Assembly: GCA_900759455.1 (NCBI GenBank)
Contig: CAAEVI010000016.1
Coordinates: 1-6,151 of the forward strand
Reading direction: 5' to 3'
Source: Erysipelotrichaceae bacterium
GTDB taxonomy: Bacteria; Bacillota_I; Bacilli_A; Erysipelotrichales; Erysipelotrichaceae
Length of the DNA stretch: 6,151 nucleotides
Each line of letters starts with the position of its first letter. Position 1 is the stretch's first letter. A program made the translations under genes and the position numbers. The notes under the pieces were generated by a model. That model was not told the DNA's origin and made no database searches. It saw nothing but the letters and a program-made list of their open reading frames with translations. Shown here in pieces: positions 1 to 6,056 of the stretch.

Positions 1-29
1 CAATACTGCAGTTTTTGTCATGGTTCAGC

Positions 30-72
30 AAAAAGATAAGAGGAACATTGACTCCGCGTCTCCTGTTCCTCT
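30..72 (-). terminator. Intrinsic terminator downstream of mutS
   Basis: Read on the minus strand, arms AGAGGAACA (72 to 64) and TGTTCCTCT (47 to 39) pair perfectly over 9 bp. The 16-nt loop can itself form a short GAC/GTC stem. The hairpin is followed by TATC and then TTTTT (34-30). It starts about 34 nt after the mutS stop codon, so mutS appears to end its transcription unit here. The plus-strand reading has no T tract, so the terminator is one-directional. Positions 1-29 beyond it show no recognisable feature. Confidence 0.85.
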
Positions 73-75
73 CAG

Positions 76-94
76 CTTAACTTAATGACATTGG
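76..94 (-). repeat. 19-nt 3'-UTR motif, copy 1 (mutS side)
   Basis: Minus-strand sequence CCAATGTCATTAAGTTAAG begins 12 nt after the mutS stop and ends 3 nt before the terminator stem. It matches the plus-strand sequence at 6057-6075 at 18 of 19 positions. Both copies are in the sense strand of their transcript and both sit between a stop codon and an intrinsic terminator. The flanks are not similar. The function is unknown. Confidence 0.6.
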
Positions 95-106
95 GCTTTC
101 GCCTTC

Positions 107-2644
107 TTATGATTTTTCTCTTTTCTTTTTCAGCTCATACAAAAAGCTCATTGCCTCCATCGGCGTCATGGCATTGATATCGACCATATCGATCATTTCC
201 GCAATTTCATTCATCTGCGGATCATCTTTTTCAACGATCATCATCTGCGGCTGATAAATTCCTTTATCTCCTTCCAGCTCCAATGCTTCCAGCAGCTGGC
301 GCGCTCTTTGTAAGACAAGTTCAGGAAGCTTTGCCAGTCTGGCTACGTTGATCCCGTAGGACTTGTCCGCTTTTCCTTCCAGCATTCGATAAAGAAAGGT
401 TACCTCTTCTTTTTCCTCATGAACTTCCACATGCAGATTTTGTATCGAATCACTGTTTTCCGCCATCTCCGTCAGTTCATGATAATGAGTGGAAAACAAA
501 GTCTTGGCATGAATATATTCATCGATATATTCAATCATGGACTGAGCCAGGGCCATTCCGTCATATGTCGAAGTTCCCCGTCCGATCTCATCAAACAGGA
601 TCAATGAATGTGCTGTTGCATTCTGCAGAGCGTGATTGGCTTCCATCATTTCCACCATAAATGTGGACTTTCCGCTCAAAATATCATCACTGGCTCCGAT
701 CCTTGTAAAGATCTGATCAAAGATCGGAAGGTCGGCACTGCGGGCGGGAACGAAGCTGCCGATCTGTGCCATAATAACAAGCAGTGCATTTTGTCTCATA
801 TAAGTTGATTTACCGCCCATATTCGGTCCGGTAATGATGCTGACGGTCTGTTCTTCTCCCATTTTAAGATCGTTGGAAACATATCGTTTTGATTTCATCA
901 TGCTTTCCAAGATCGGATGTCTTCCCTCTATGATCTCAATGCTGCTTCCCTCATGAAAATGAGGACGAATATACCCGTGTTCTCCTGCAGCCTGCGCAAG
1001 CGAATAAAAAACATCGATGGCTGCCAATGCCGCCGCAAGATCATGAAGTTTCGGAAGATACACTTTGATCTGATTCAAAAGATCTGTAAACAATTCCGCC
1101 TCCAGACGGATCTTTTCCTCCTGTGCATGAAGAATCGCATCTTCTTTTTCTTTCAATTCATCGGTAATGAAACGTTCCGCATTTGCCAATGTCTGTTTAC
1201 GGACATAACCGAACTCTGGTTTGATAGCGGACAGATTGCCCTTTCTTACTTCGATATAGTAGCCAAAAACACGGTTATAGCCAATCTTCAGTGATTTAAC
1301 TCCCGTACGCTCGCGTTCTTTGGCCTCCAGTTCAAGGATCCAGCTCTTTCCGTCTTTGCTGATCCGGCGAAGCTCATCCAGGCGTTCATTATAACCGTCT
1401 ACGAACACGCCTCCTTCTTTGACTGTAAGCGGCGGTTCTTCCACAATGGCACCGTCAATCAAATCATGCAGGGTGGTACATGTATCAATCGTGCGGTATT
1501 CCGGATAGCTCGGGCATTCCTTAAATAAATCGAAAATGACCGGAGCATGTTCCAATGTACGGATCAGCCGCAGAACATCACGGGGAGATGCGCTTCCATA
1601 AGCGACCCTTGCGCCAAGACGTTCCAGATCATAAACATAACGAAGATGTTCCTTTAATTCATCACGAATCAAAAAGTTATCATTCAGATAAGCAACCGCT
1701 TCCTGCCTTTTTTGAATCTCACTGACTTGAATCAACGGGTATTCGATCCATTTTTTTAATAAACGCGATCCCATAGCACTCATGCAGTGATCCATGAATG
1801 ACCATAATGACATCTGTTTTGCACCGGAACGAAGTGACGATGTCAGCTCAAGATTTTGCTTGGTTGCATAGTCCATCTGCAGAAATTCCTGTTCATAGAT
1901 CATTTCCACAGGCTGCAAATGAGTCATTGAACGTTTCTGTGTTTCATCCAGATAATTCATCAGCACACCGAATGCATGTGTAACACGCTGATCACTGATT
2001 CCCGCAATCAGATGCTCGTATTCATTTTTTATTTCACTGTGATTCATCGCCGATATGGTGATTGTTTCCAGTTCCTCGATCATTTTTCTTAAACGCTTGT
2101 CAAAATTATGTTCAACAACGATTTCACGTACATTGTTCAGCAGTAATACTTTCTGCAGAGCAATTACGCTTTTATCAATGATCTGTGCCTTCATCTCCCC
2201 TGTTGTCATTTCACAAAGGACAACACAAATACCGTATTGGAAATCGTACAGGGATGCAATATAATTGGTATTTTTTTCATCCGAATTTTCATCCATGATC
2301 GTTCCCGGCGTAACAATGCGGATCACTTCCCGTCGGACCAGACCTTTGGCAAGCGCCGGATCTTCGACCTGCTCTACGATCGCTACTTTATATCCTTTCT
2401 GAATCAGTCTTTGAATATAAGAATTGGCAGCATGATGCGGTACTCCGCACATAGGTACTTTTTCCTCCACGCCTGCACTTCTTCCGGTCAAGACAAGATC
2501 CAGTTCCAGAGAAACAGTCTTAGCATCATCAAAAAACATTTCATAAAAATCCCCTAATCGATAAAAAATAATTGCGTCCGGATTTTCTTTTTTGATCTGC
2601 AGATAATGCTGCATCATTGGTGTGTATTTACTTTTTTCAGCCAC
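107..2644 (-). CDS. mutS: DNA mismatch repair protein MutS
   Basis: This 845-residue protein is a full-length MutS, the ATPase that recognises mispaired and looped bases in newly replicated DNA and starts mismatch repair. The mismatch-reading Phe-X-Glu lies in GDFYEMF (F33, E35). The core lever/clamp domains follow. The ATPase has Walker A GPNMGGKST (606-614), the STFMVEM signature (660-666), Walker B with DE at 685-686 in FDEIGRGTS, and the STHYHEL loop with H720. Residues about 811-841 (TPMEAMSFLYELKKK) are the usual small C-terminal oligomerisation tail. QMMIV at 800-804 could be a divergent beta-clamp-binding motif of the QMSLL type; this is an inference. The start is GTG (2644-2642), 10 nt after GGAG at 2658-2655, and the 'YTPMMQHYL' N-terminus is where family members begin. 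No mutL follows; a terminator does. The frame is intact with no sign of decay. Confidence 0.98.
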   Translation of the reverse strand: MAEKSKYTPMMQHYLQIKKENPDAIIFYRLGDFYEMFFDDAKTVSLELDLVLTGRSAGVEEKVPMCGVPHHAANSYIQRLIQKGYKVAIVEQVEDPALAKGLVRREVIRIVTPGTIMDENSDEKNTNYIASLYDFQYGICVVLCEMTTGEMKAQIIDKSVIALQKVLLLNNVREIVVEHNFDKRLRKMIEELETITISAMNHSEIKNEYEHLIAGISDQRVTHAFGVLMNYLDETQKRSMTHLQPVEMIYEQEFLQMDYATKQNLELTSSLRSGAKQMSLWSFMDHCMSAMGSRLLKKWIEYPLIQVSEIQKRQEAVAYLNDNFLIRDELKEHLRYVYDLERLGARVAYGSASPRDVLRLIRTLEHAPVIFDLFKECPSYPEYRTIDTCTTLHDLIDGAIVEEPPLTVKEGGVFVDGYNERLDELRRISKDGKSWILELEAKERERTGVKSLKIGYNRVFGYYIEVRKGNLSAIKPEFGYVRKQTLANAERFITDELKEKEDAILHAQEEKIRLEAELFTDLLNQIKVYLPKLHDLAAALAAIDVFYSLAQAAGEHGYIRPHFHEGSSIEIIEGRHPILESMMKSKRYVSNDLKMGEEQTVSIITGPNMGGKSTYMRQNALLVIMAQIGSFVPARSADLPIFDQIFTRIGASDDILSGKSTFMVEMMEANHALQNATAHSLILFDEIGRGTSTYDGMALAQSMIEYIDEYIHAKTLFSTHYHELTEMAENSDSIQNLHVEVHEEKEEVTFLYRMLEGKADKSYGINVARLAKLPELVLQRARQLLEALELEGDKGIYQPQMMIVEKDDPQMNEIAEMIDMVDINAMTPMEAMSFLYELKKKREKS

Positions 2645-2654
2645 TGTTTCTCAA

Positions 2655-2658
2655 CTCC
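2655..2658 (-). promoter_or_regulatory. Ribosome binding site of mutS
   Basis: GGAG on the minus strand lies 10 nt before the GTG start codon. It supports GTG at 2644 rather than the first internal ATG (residue 10), which has no comparable purine stretch at a good distance and would cut into the conserved N-terminus. Confidence 0.7.
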
Positions 2659-2684
2659 ATTTTCTTACTCAGGTTCAGCTATAT

Positions 2685-2693
2685 ATTATAGCA
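2685..2693 (-). promoter_or_regulatory. mutS promoter, extended -10
   Basis: The minus strand reads TGCTATAAT: a perfect TATAAT (2690-2685) preceded by the TG of an extended -10 element. No good TTGACA-like hexamer is seen 16-18 bp upstream. Transcription would start near 2678, giving a leader of about 33 nt. The 12-mer ATATGCTATAAT is shared exactly with the promoter of the CYTH gene at 5002-5013. Confidence 0.75.
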
Positions 2694-2787
2694 TATTTTT
2701 ATTTCATTCCATGCATCAGAGCAATGCCTTTTTTGAAATCCTTTGTTTAGATTTTCGCATGGCTTTCACTGTTTCCATCTGCTTTTG

Positions 2788-2796
2788 TGATATAAT
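2788..2796 (+). promoter_or_regulatory. SEDS gene promoter, extended -10
   Basis: TGATATAAT holds a consensus TATAAT at 2791-2796 with TG one base upstream. The -35 position (around 2768-2773, ACTGTT) is poor. Transcription would start near 2803, about 29 nt before the ATG. It diverges from the mutS promoter about 100 bp away; the 187-bp gap between the two genes otherwise shows nothing I can name. Confidence 0.75.
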
Positions 2797-2831
2797 AGTT
2801 AAGACTTATAAGAAAGAACAGGAGCAGCGCA

Positions 2832-4034
2832 ATGAAACGATCTCTTAAATATATAAAACAACCAAACCGAATTGATTTTGGACTGATTTTCATTTTGATT
2901 GGCATGATGATCGTCAGTTTCGTGTCGATCTTTACGGCTTTTAATCTGATGACACAAAACGGAACAACTATTCTCATGCAGCAGGCCATGTGGTATTGTC
3001 TCGGCTTTATTGTCATGGGCATCATCATGTTTTTCGGTAATGACACGATTATCCGCTACATCAAGAAAGCTTATTTTTTTCTGATCGGCTGTCTGATTTA
3101 TCTGCTTTTATCGAAATTATGTTGTTCGATCACTTCTCATCCGCTTCCTCTCGCAAGCAGCATCAACGGTGCATATTCCTGGTTTCAGCTGCCGATCGGC
3201 AGTTTTCAGCCAAGTGAATTTATGAAGATCGTTTTGGTCATCATTTGTGCCGATGTGATCAACGAACATAACCTGAATCGTTCTGTAATCACCTTTACTA
3301 ATGATATCGAATTGTTCAAAAAGATACTGCAATGGGCAGGCCCGCCGCTGTTATTGATCCTTCTTCAGCCGGATACCGGTGTCTGCCTGATCATCATTTT
3401 GTCACTTGTTGTCATGCTGATGTGCAGCGGCATAAAGAAACAATGGATCCTGATTGGCGGAGGTCTTCTGCTCTTTACCTTGATCGTATTCTTTTATCTG
3501 TTTTTCTTTCAATATGATTTACTGACGAATTTTATTCAGGGTTATAAACTGAACCGAATCACTGCCTGGTTATATCCGGAAGAAAACATGGCAACAACGG
3601 GTCTGCAGCTTTATTCTGCGCTGCTTTCGCTGGGAGCGGGAGGTCTTACCGGTTTCGGTCTGCAGCCGGATGTCCTGGCTATTCCAGAGGCTCAAACCGA
3701 CTTTATCTTTGCGGTCATCGGACAGTCCTTCGGTCTGATCGGAACAACGACCGTACTGGCTGTCTGTCTTCTCCTCGATCTATACATCTTGCGAATTGCG
3801 ATCAACACAAACATCATGACGGAAAAGTATTTGATCAGCGGTGTGCTCGGTTTTATGATTTATCAGCAGATACAGAACATGGGCATGATCACAGGTCTCC
3901 TTCCGATCACCGGCATAACCCTGCCGCTGATTTCTTACGGTGGTTCTTCTATTCTTTCCTACTTTATCGTTTTCGGAATGATCATGAATATCAGCTCACA
4001 TGCTAAAAAATATGCTGATTTCATTTACAGCTAA
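2832..4034 (+). CDS. SEDS-family peptidoglycan glycosyltransferase (RodA/FtsW type)
   Basis: This 400-residue integral membrane protein has about ten hydrophobic segments. SEDS proteins polymerise lipid II into glycan strands at the cytoplasmic membrane, working with a class B penicillin-binding protein. Family motifs in order are NGAYSW (112-117), SFQPSEFMK (124-132), LQPDTG (178-183), NRITAWLYPE (241-250), PEAQTDFIFAVIG (285-297) with the presumed catalytic Asp at D290, and TGITLPLISYGGSS (360-373). ATG at 2832 follows AGGAG (2820-2824) with a 7-nt spacer. The stretch between GLTGFG and PEAQTD is a few residues shorter than in E. coli RodA or FtsW. Length and the lack of a long N-terminal tail favour a RodA-like elongation role, but RodA, FtsW and SpoVE cannot be told apart safely here. 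No penicillin-binding protein gene is adjacent. It is transcribed alone, from its own promoter to its own terminator. Confidence 0.95.
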   Translation: MKRSLKYIKQPNRIDFGLIFILIGMMIVSFVSIFTAFNLMTQNGTTILMQQAMWYCLGFIVMGIIMFFGNDTIIRYIKKAYFFLIGCLIYLLLSKLCCSITSHPLPLASSINGAYSWFQLPIGSFQPSEFMKIVLVIICADVINEHNLNRSVITFTNDIELFKKILQWAGPPLLLILLQPDTGVCLIIILSLVVMLMCSGIKKQWILIGGGLLLFTLIVFFYLFFFQYDLLTNFIQGYKLNRITAWLYPEENMATTGLQLYSALLSLGAGGLTGFGLQPDVLAIPEAQTDFIFAVIGQSFGLIGTTTVLAVCLLLDLYILRIAINTNIMTEKYLISGVLGFMIYQQIQNMGMITGLLPITGITLPLISYGGSSILSYFIVFGMIMNISSHAKKYADFIYS

Positions 4035-4045
4035 TATACAGTAAT

Positions 4046-4091
4046 AAAGTGAATCTTCTTTGGCATCACAGCTTAAAAGATTCACTTTTTT
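4046..4091 (+). terminator. Intrinsic terminator of the SEDS gene
   Basis: AAAGTGAATCTT (4046-4057) and AAGATTCACTTT (4077-4088) form a perfect 12-bp stem around a 19-nt loop. The T run at 4086-4091 begins within the last stem bases. The hairpin starts 11 nt after the stop codon. Confidence 0.88.
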
Positions 4092-4110
4092 ATTCAAGAA
4101 AACGTGCGGT

Positions 4111-4152
4111 AAAAAAGGATCAATCTATGCGCTATAGCGCAGAAACTGATCC
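4111..4152 (-). terminator. Intrinsic terminator of nadK
   Basis: On the minus strand GGATCA (4152-4147) pairs with TGATCC (4122-4117), followed by TTTTTT (4116-4111). Inside is the perfect 14-bp palindrome TGCGCTATAGCGCA (4128-4141), which forms the top of the hairpin. The two 5-nt stretches joining them (GTTTC and TAGAT) can mostly pair using G-U, so the structure is one long stem with a TATA loop. It lies 24 nt after the nadK stop. Confidence 0.88.
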
Positions 4153-4176
4153 TCGCAAGGCAATTGCTTTTTATCT

Positions 4177-4953
4177 TTAATACAGATTTTTAAGCCGCTT
4201 TAAATAACTGTATTCGCGATAACGGGCAAAGCGGACTTTCTTATCAGAAAAGCATACATGAATTTCTTTTGCGTCCTGCAATGGTGCGGCCATATGATCG
4301 TAACATAGCATGGCTGTCGTGAAGTCATCGCTGATCATCTTTACATGCCTATTTTCCATCATGATATAGGGATTGCCTAGAGATCGGTGTTTCGAGTGCT
4401 GGATCGGCGTGATTTCTGCAAGCTGCATCACCGATAGACCGCTGTCTATTACTGCTCCTTTCAACGAACGATTGTAAGCTGTTGATCCCGCCTGCGTACT
4501 CAGACAGATGCCGGAGCCTCTGCAGTTTTCAAAATATTCGTCATCCACATAAATATCCATGATCTGCGATTTGACCACATTTTCTATTCTCATTTCATTT
4601 AACGCATAGACCGGATCGTTCCATCCATCTACATCAACTCGCAGAAGCGGTGATGAAAAAATAGTTGGTTGACGCGTCAGCAGATCATTCAGACATACAT
4701 CTAGTTCATCCTGAGTATAGTCTGTAAAAAAGCCAAGAGTTCCTGTATGAATTCCTAAAAACATCAGTTTGTTTATAGAATTCATATACTGATGAACGCC
4801 ATACAGCAATGTGCCGTCTCCCCCGACGCAGATTACCAGTTCGGGATCATCTTCATCATATTCCCATGCATTTGCCGTTAATGCTCTTTTTATTGTTTCT
4901 GCGACCTCATGTGTATTTTTATCCTGTTTTTTCACAATGGAATATCGCATCAT
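4177..4953 (-). CDS. nadK: NAD kinase (ATP-dependent)
   Basis: This cytoplasmic enzyme phosphorylates NAD to NADP. The protein, 258 residues from this start, has the family's VGGDGTLL motif (GGDGT 44-48, with the catalytic-site Asp D46), HTGTLGFF (69-76), ALNE (117-120, the NE pair that contacts substrate), STQAGSTAYNRSL (152-164) and a C-terminal KVRFARYR stretch. It resembles the short Bacillus/Listeria type in length and layout. Two oddities: the usual RGDG reads RGSG (Ser at 147), and STP before the glycine-rich GSTAY reads STQ. The frame opens at 4983 but AAAGGA at 4966-4961 lies inside that extension. ATG codons at 4956, 4953 and 4950 are in tandem; 4953 has the best 7-nt spacing and 4950 is nearly as good. 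It is divergent from the CYTH gene and ends at its own terminator. Confidence 0.95.
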   Translation of the reverse strand: MMRYSIVKKQDKNTHEVAETIKRALTANAWEYDEDDPELVICVGGDGTLLYGVHQYMNSINKLMFLGIHTGTLGFFTDYTQDELDVCLNDLLTRQPTIFSSPLLRVDVDGWNDPVYALNEMRIENVVKSQIMDIYVDDEYFENCRGSGICLSTQAGSTAYNRSLKGAVIDSGLSVMQLAEITPIQHSKHRSLGNPYIMMENRHVKMISDDFTTAMLCYDHMAAPLQDAKEIHVCFSDKKVRFARYREYSYLKRLKNLY

Positions 4954-4960
4954 CATCACA

Positions 4961-4966
4961 TCCTTT
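4961..4966 (-). promoter_or_regulatory. Ribosome binding site that sets the nadK start
   Basis: AAAGGA on the minus strand lies 4, 7 and 10 nt before three consecutive ATG codons (4956, 4953, 4950). It falls within the open frame that begins at 4983, so the longer reading is unlikely to be the real protein start. GTG at 4959 is too close to be used. Confidence 0.75.
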
Positions 4967-4968
4967 TT

Positions 4969-4981
4969 GTTAAAGTTTAAC
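4969..4981. promoter_or_regulatory. 13-bp perfect palindrome before nadK
   Basis: GTTAAAGTTTAAC is a perfect 6-1-6 palindrome lying 2 nt from the nadK ribosome binding site, inside the presumed nadK leader and just downstream of its likely transcription start. A one-base loop makes an RNA hairpin weak, so if it works it is more likely a protein-binding DNA site. It is A+T-rich and could be chance. I recognise no known operator in it. Confidence 0.3.
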
Positions 4982-4998
4982 ATAGTTCATTCTCCATT

Positions 4999-5026
4999 TC
5001 TATATGCTATAATTACTCCGAGGCAA
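4999..5026 (-). promoter_or_regulatory. Possible nadK promoter
   Basis: On the minus strand TTGCCT (5026-5021, 4/6 to consensus) and TATAGA (5004-4999, 4/6) are 16 bp apart, predicting a start near 4992 and a leader of about 40 nt. The TATAAT of the opposite-strand promoter lies inside its spacer. An alternative -10, TATGTT at 4984-4979, would leave a shorter leader. Confidence 0.4.
5005..5013 (+). promoter_or_regulatory. Promoter of the CYTH operon, extended -10
   Basis: TGCTATAAT gives a consensus TATAAT at 5008-5013 with an upstream TG. The -35 region (about 4985-4991) is weak. The predicted start near 5020 is about 32 nt before the GTG start, but only about 11 nt before the ATG at 5031, which again favours the GTG. 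Confidence 0.75.
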
Positions 5027-5034
5027 AACAATGG

Positions 5035-5041
5035 AAAGGAG
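5035..5041 (+). promoter_or_regulatory. Ribosome binding site that sets the CYTH start
   Basis: AAAGGAG lies 10 nt before GTG at 5052 and just after the ATG at 5031. That ATG has no purine-rich site ahead of it, so this site points to the GTG as the true start. Confidence 0.7.
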
Positions 5042-5051
5042 CATCGTTGCT

Positions 5052-5597
5052 GTGAATAAAAACATCGAAAAAGAATATAAAATGCTGCTTACAAAGCAAC
5101 AGTATGAAAAACTGTTTGAACTGCTGGAAGCCGGCCAGCCGATTTGTCAAACGAATCATTATTTTGATACTGTCGATCATCAGGTCAGAAGAAAAGCCGG
5201 TGCTATGCGCATTCGTGAAATTAACAATACCTATATTTTTACACTGAAAGCCCGCAAAAACAGTGATACAGCTGCTGAATATGAAATGCCTGTTTCCAGC
5301 TGCAGCATCGAGGAATTAAGCCGCCCGGAAATCAAAAAGCTGCTGGGAGAAATCGGCGTCGAAGGACCTTTGCTGCAGGTAGGACAGTTAATGACATGGA
5401 GATCTGTCATCAAAACCGAAAATGCCGAGATTTGTCTAGATAAAAACATTTACCGTGACCGCATTGACTATGAGATCGAGTATGAATACAAAAAGGAACA
5501 TGACGGATTAAGGATCTTTCAAGATATACTGGCAAAAGTTTCGCTCCATTACGAAAGAAACTGTCTTTCAAAAATTGCACGGGCGCTTGGGTATTAA
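5052..5597 (+). CDS. CYTH-domain protein (triphosphate tunnel metalloenzyme family)
   Basis: This 181-residue protein is one CYTH domain, the eight-stranded tunnel fold that binds triphosphates or polyphosphate with divalent metal; family members include class IV adenylate cyclase, thiamine triphosphatase and inorganic triphosphatases. Visible hallmarks are N-terminal EKEYK (E6, E8, K10; the ExExK signature), TNHYFDT (34-40), MRIRE (52-56), TLKARK (64-69), EYE (76-78), LDKN (129-132) and the acidic strand DYEIEYEY (139-146). It most resembles Bacillus YjbK. The substrate cannot be read from sequence; triphosphatase activity is more likely than cyclase, but this is inference. The start is GTG after AAAGGAG; an in-frame ATG at 5031 would add seven residues outside the domain. 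The following gene begins 14 nt downstream, so they are probably one operon. In Bacillus a CYTH gene also sits close to an NAD kinase gene. Confidence 0.9.
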   Translation: MNKNIEKEYKMLLTKQQYEKLFELLEAGQPICQTNHYFDTVDHQVRRKAGAMRIREINNTYIFTLKARKNSDTAAEYEMPVSSCSIEELSRPEIKKLLGEIGVEGPLLQVGQLMTWRSVIKTENAEICLDKNIYRDRIDYEIEYEYKKEHDGLRIFQDILAKVSLHYERNCLSKIARALGY

Positions 5598-5611
5598 CAG
5601 AGGTAATGCAC

Positions 5612-6028
5612 ATGCAAAAGATCTTTGTATATGGAACATTGCTGAAGGACTGCCGCAACTACAGAAAATATCTTGAAAATCATGTCGGACATATCCAGAG
5701 CGCTTATGTCAGGGGAACACTTTATTCCATAAAAAATAAAGATTACCCTGCTCTTCTGGAAGGAAACGATTTTATTGCCGGAGAAATCATGGAAATTGAT
5801 GATTCGCTCTGTGATGTCCTTGACCGTCTGGAAGGATTTCGAGGCGACGGTGATTTAATGAATGAATACAATAAGAAAACTGTATGGATCTACGATCTTG
5901 ATTTTCAGCCGATCATCAAGCTTCCTGTTTATTTCTACAACATCCAGCATCCTGAGCAGATTCACTCACTCAATGAAGAAATCAAAAGCGGGAGTTATCG
6001 CACATGGTTAAACGAACACGTCTTTTAA
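5612..6028 (+). CDS. Gamma-glutamylcyclotransferase-like (GGCT/AIG2-like) protein
   Basis: This 138-residue cytoplasmic protein has the fold signature FVYGTLLK near the N-terminus (YGTL 7-10), then RGTLYSI (34-40), a YPALL segment (45-49), GEIMEID (57-63) and LDRLEGF (70-76). E74 is at the position of the general acid/base Glu in active family members. Relatives cyclise gamma-glutamyl amines or peptides to 5-oxoproline, or remove a gamma-glutamyl group during antibiotic synthesis (BtrG). Most bacterial members have no known substrate, and none is implied here. ATG at 5612 is preferred: AGAGGT (5599-5604) is 7 nt ahead of it, but only 1 nt ahead of the ATG at 5606. It follows the CYTH gene by 14 nt without a terminator between, so the two are likely co-transcribed. 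It ends at a strong terminator. Confidence 0.88.
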   Translation: MQKIFVYGTLLKDCRNYRKYLENHVGHIQSAYVRGTLYSIKNKDYPALLEGNDFIAGEIMEIDDSLCDVLDRLEGFRGDGDLMNEYNKKTVWIYDLDFQPIIKLPVYFYNIQHPEQIHSLNEEIKSGSYRTWLNEHVF

Positions 6029-6056
6029 CTTAACAAAAAAAGAGAGATCGTATATT

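Noticed and set aside
93..103. GGC-GAAA-GCC mini-hairpin just after the mutS stop as a terminator.
   Set aside because: Only three base pairs and no U tract follow; the hairpin at 30-72 is the clear terminator.
2237..2557. Plus-strand open frames within mutS (for example 2237-2557 and 917-1294).
   Set aside because: They are antisense to highly conserved MutS codons, have no family motifs or ribosome binding sites, and are explained as shadow frames.
2747..3046. Minus-strand open frame across the start of the SEDS gene and its promoter.
   Set aside because: It overlaps a convincing promoter, ribosome binding site and membrane-protein start on the other strand and has no coding support of its own.
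4954..4983. nadK start at the ATG at 4983, giving 268 residues.
   Set aside because: The ribosome binding site lies inside that extension, a presumed promoter and palindrome overlap it, and family members begin at the MRYSI-like segment.
5031..5051. CYTH start at the ATG at 5031.
   Set aside because: No ribosome binding site precedes it, it is about 11 nt from the predicted transcription start, and the real AAAGGAG follows it.
5389..5398. Third copy of the 3'-UTR motif core (TTAATGACAT) inside the CYTH gene.
   Set aside because: Only about ten bases match, it is within conserved-frame coding sequence, and a match this short is expected by chance.
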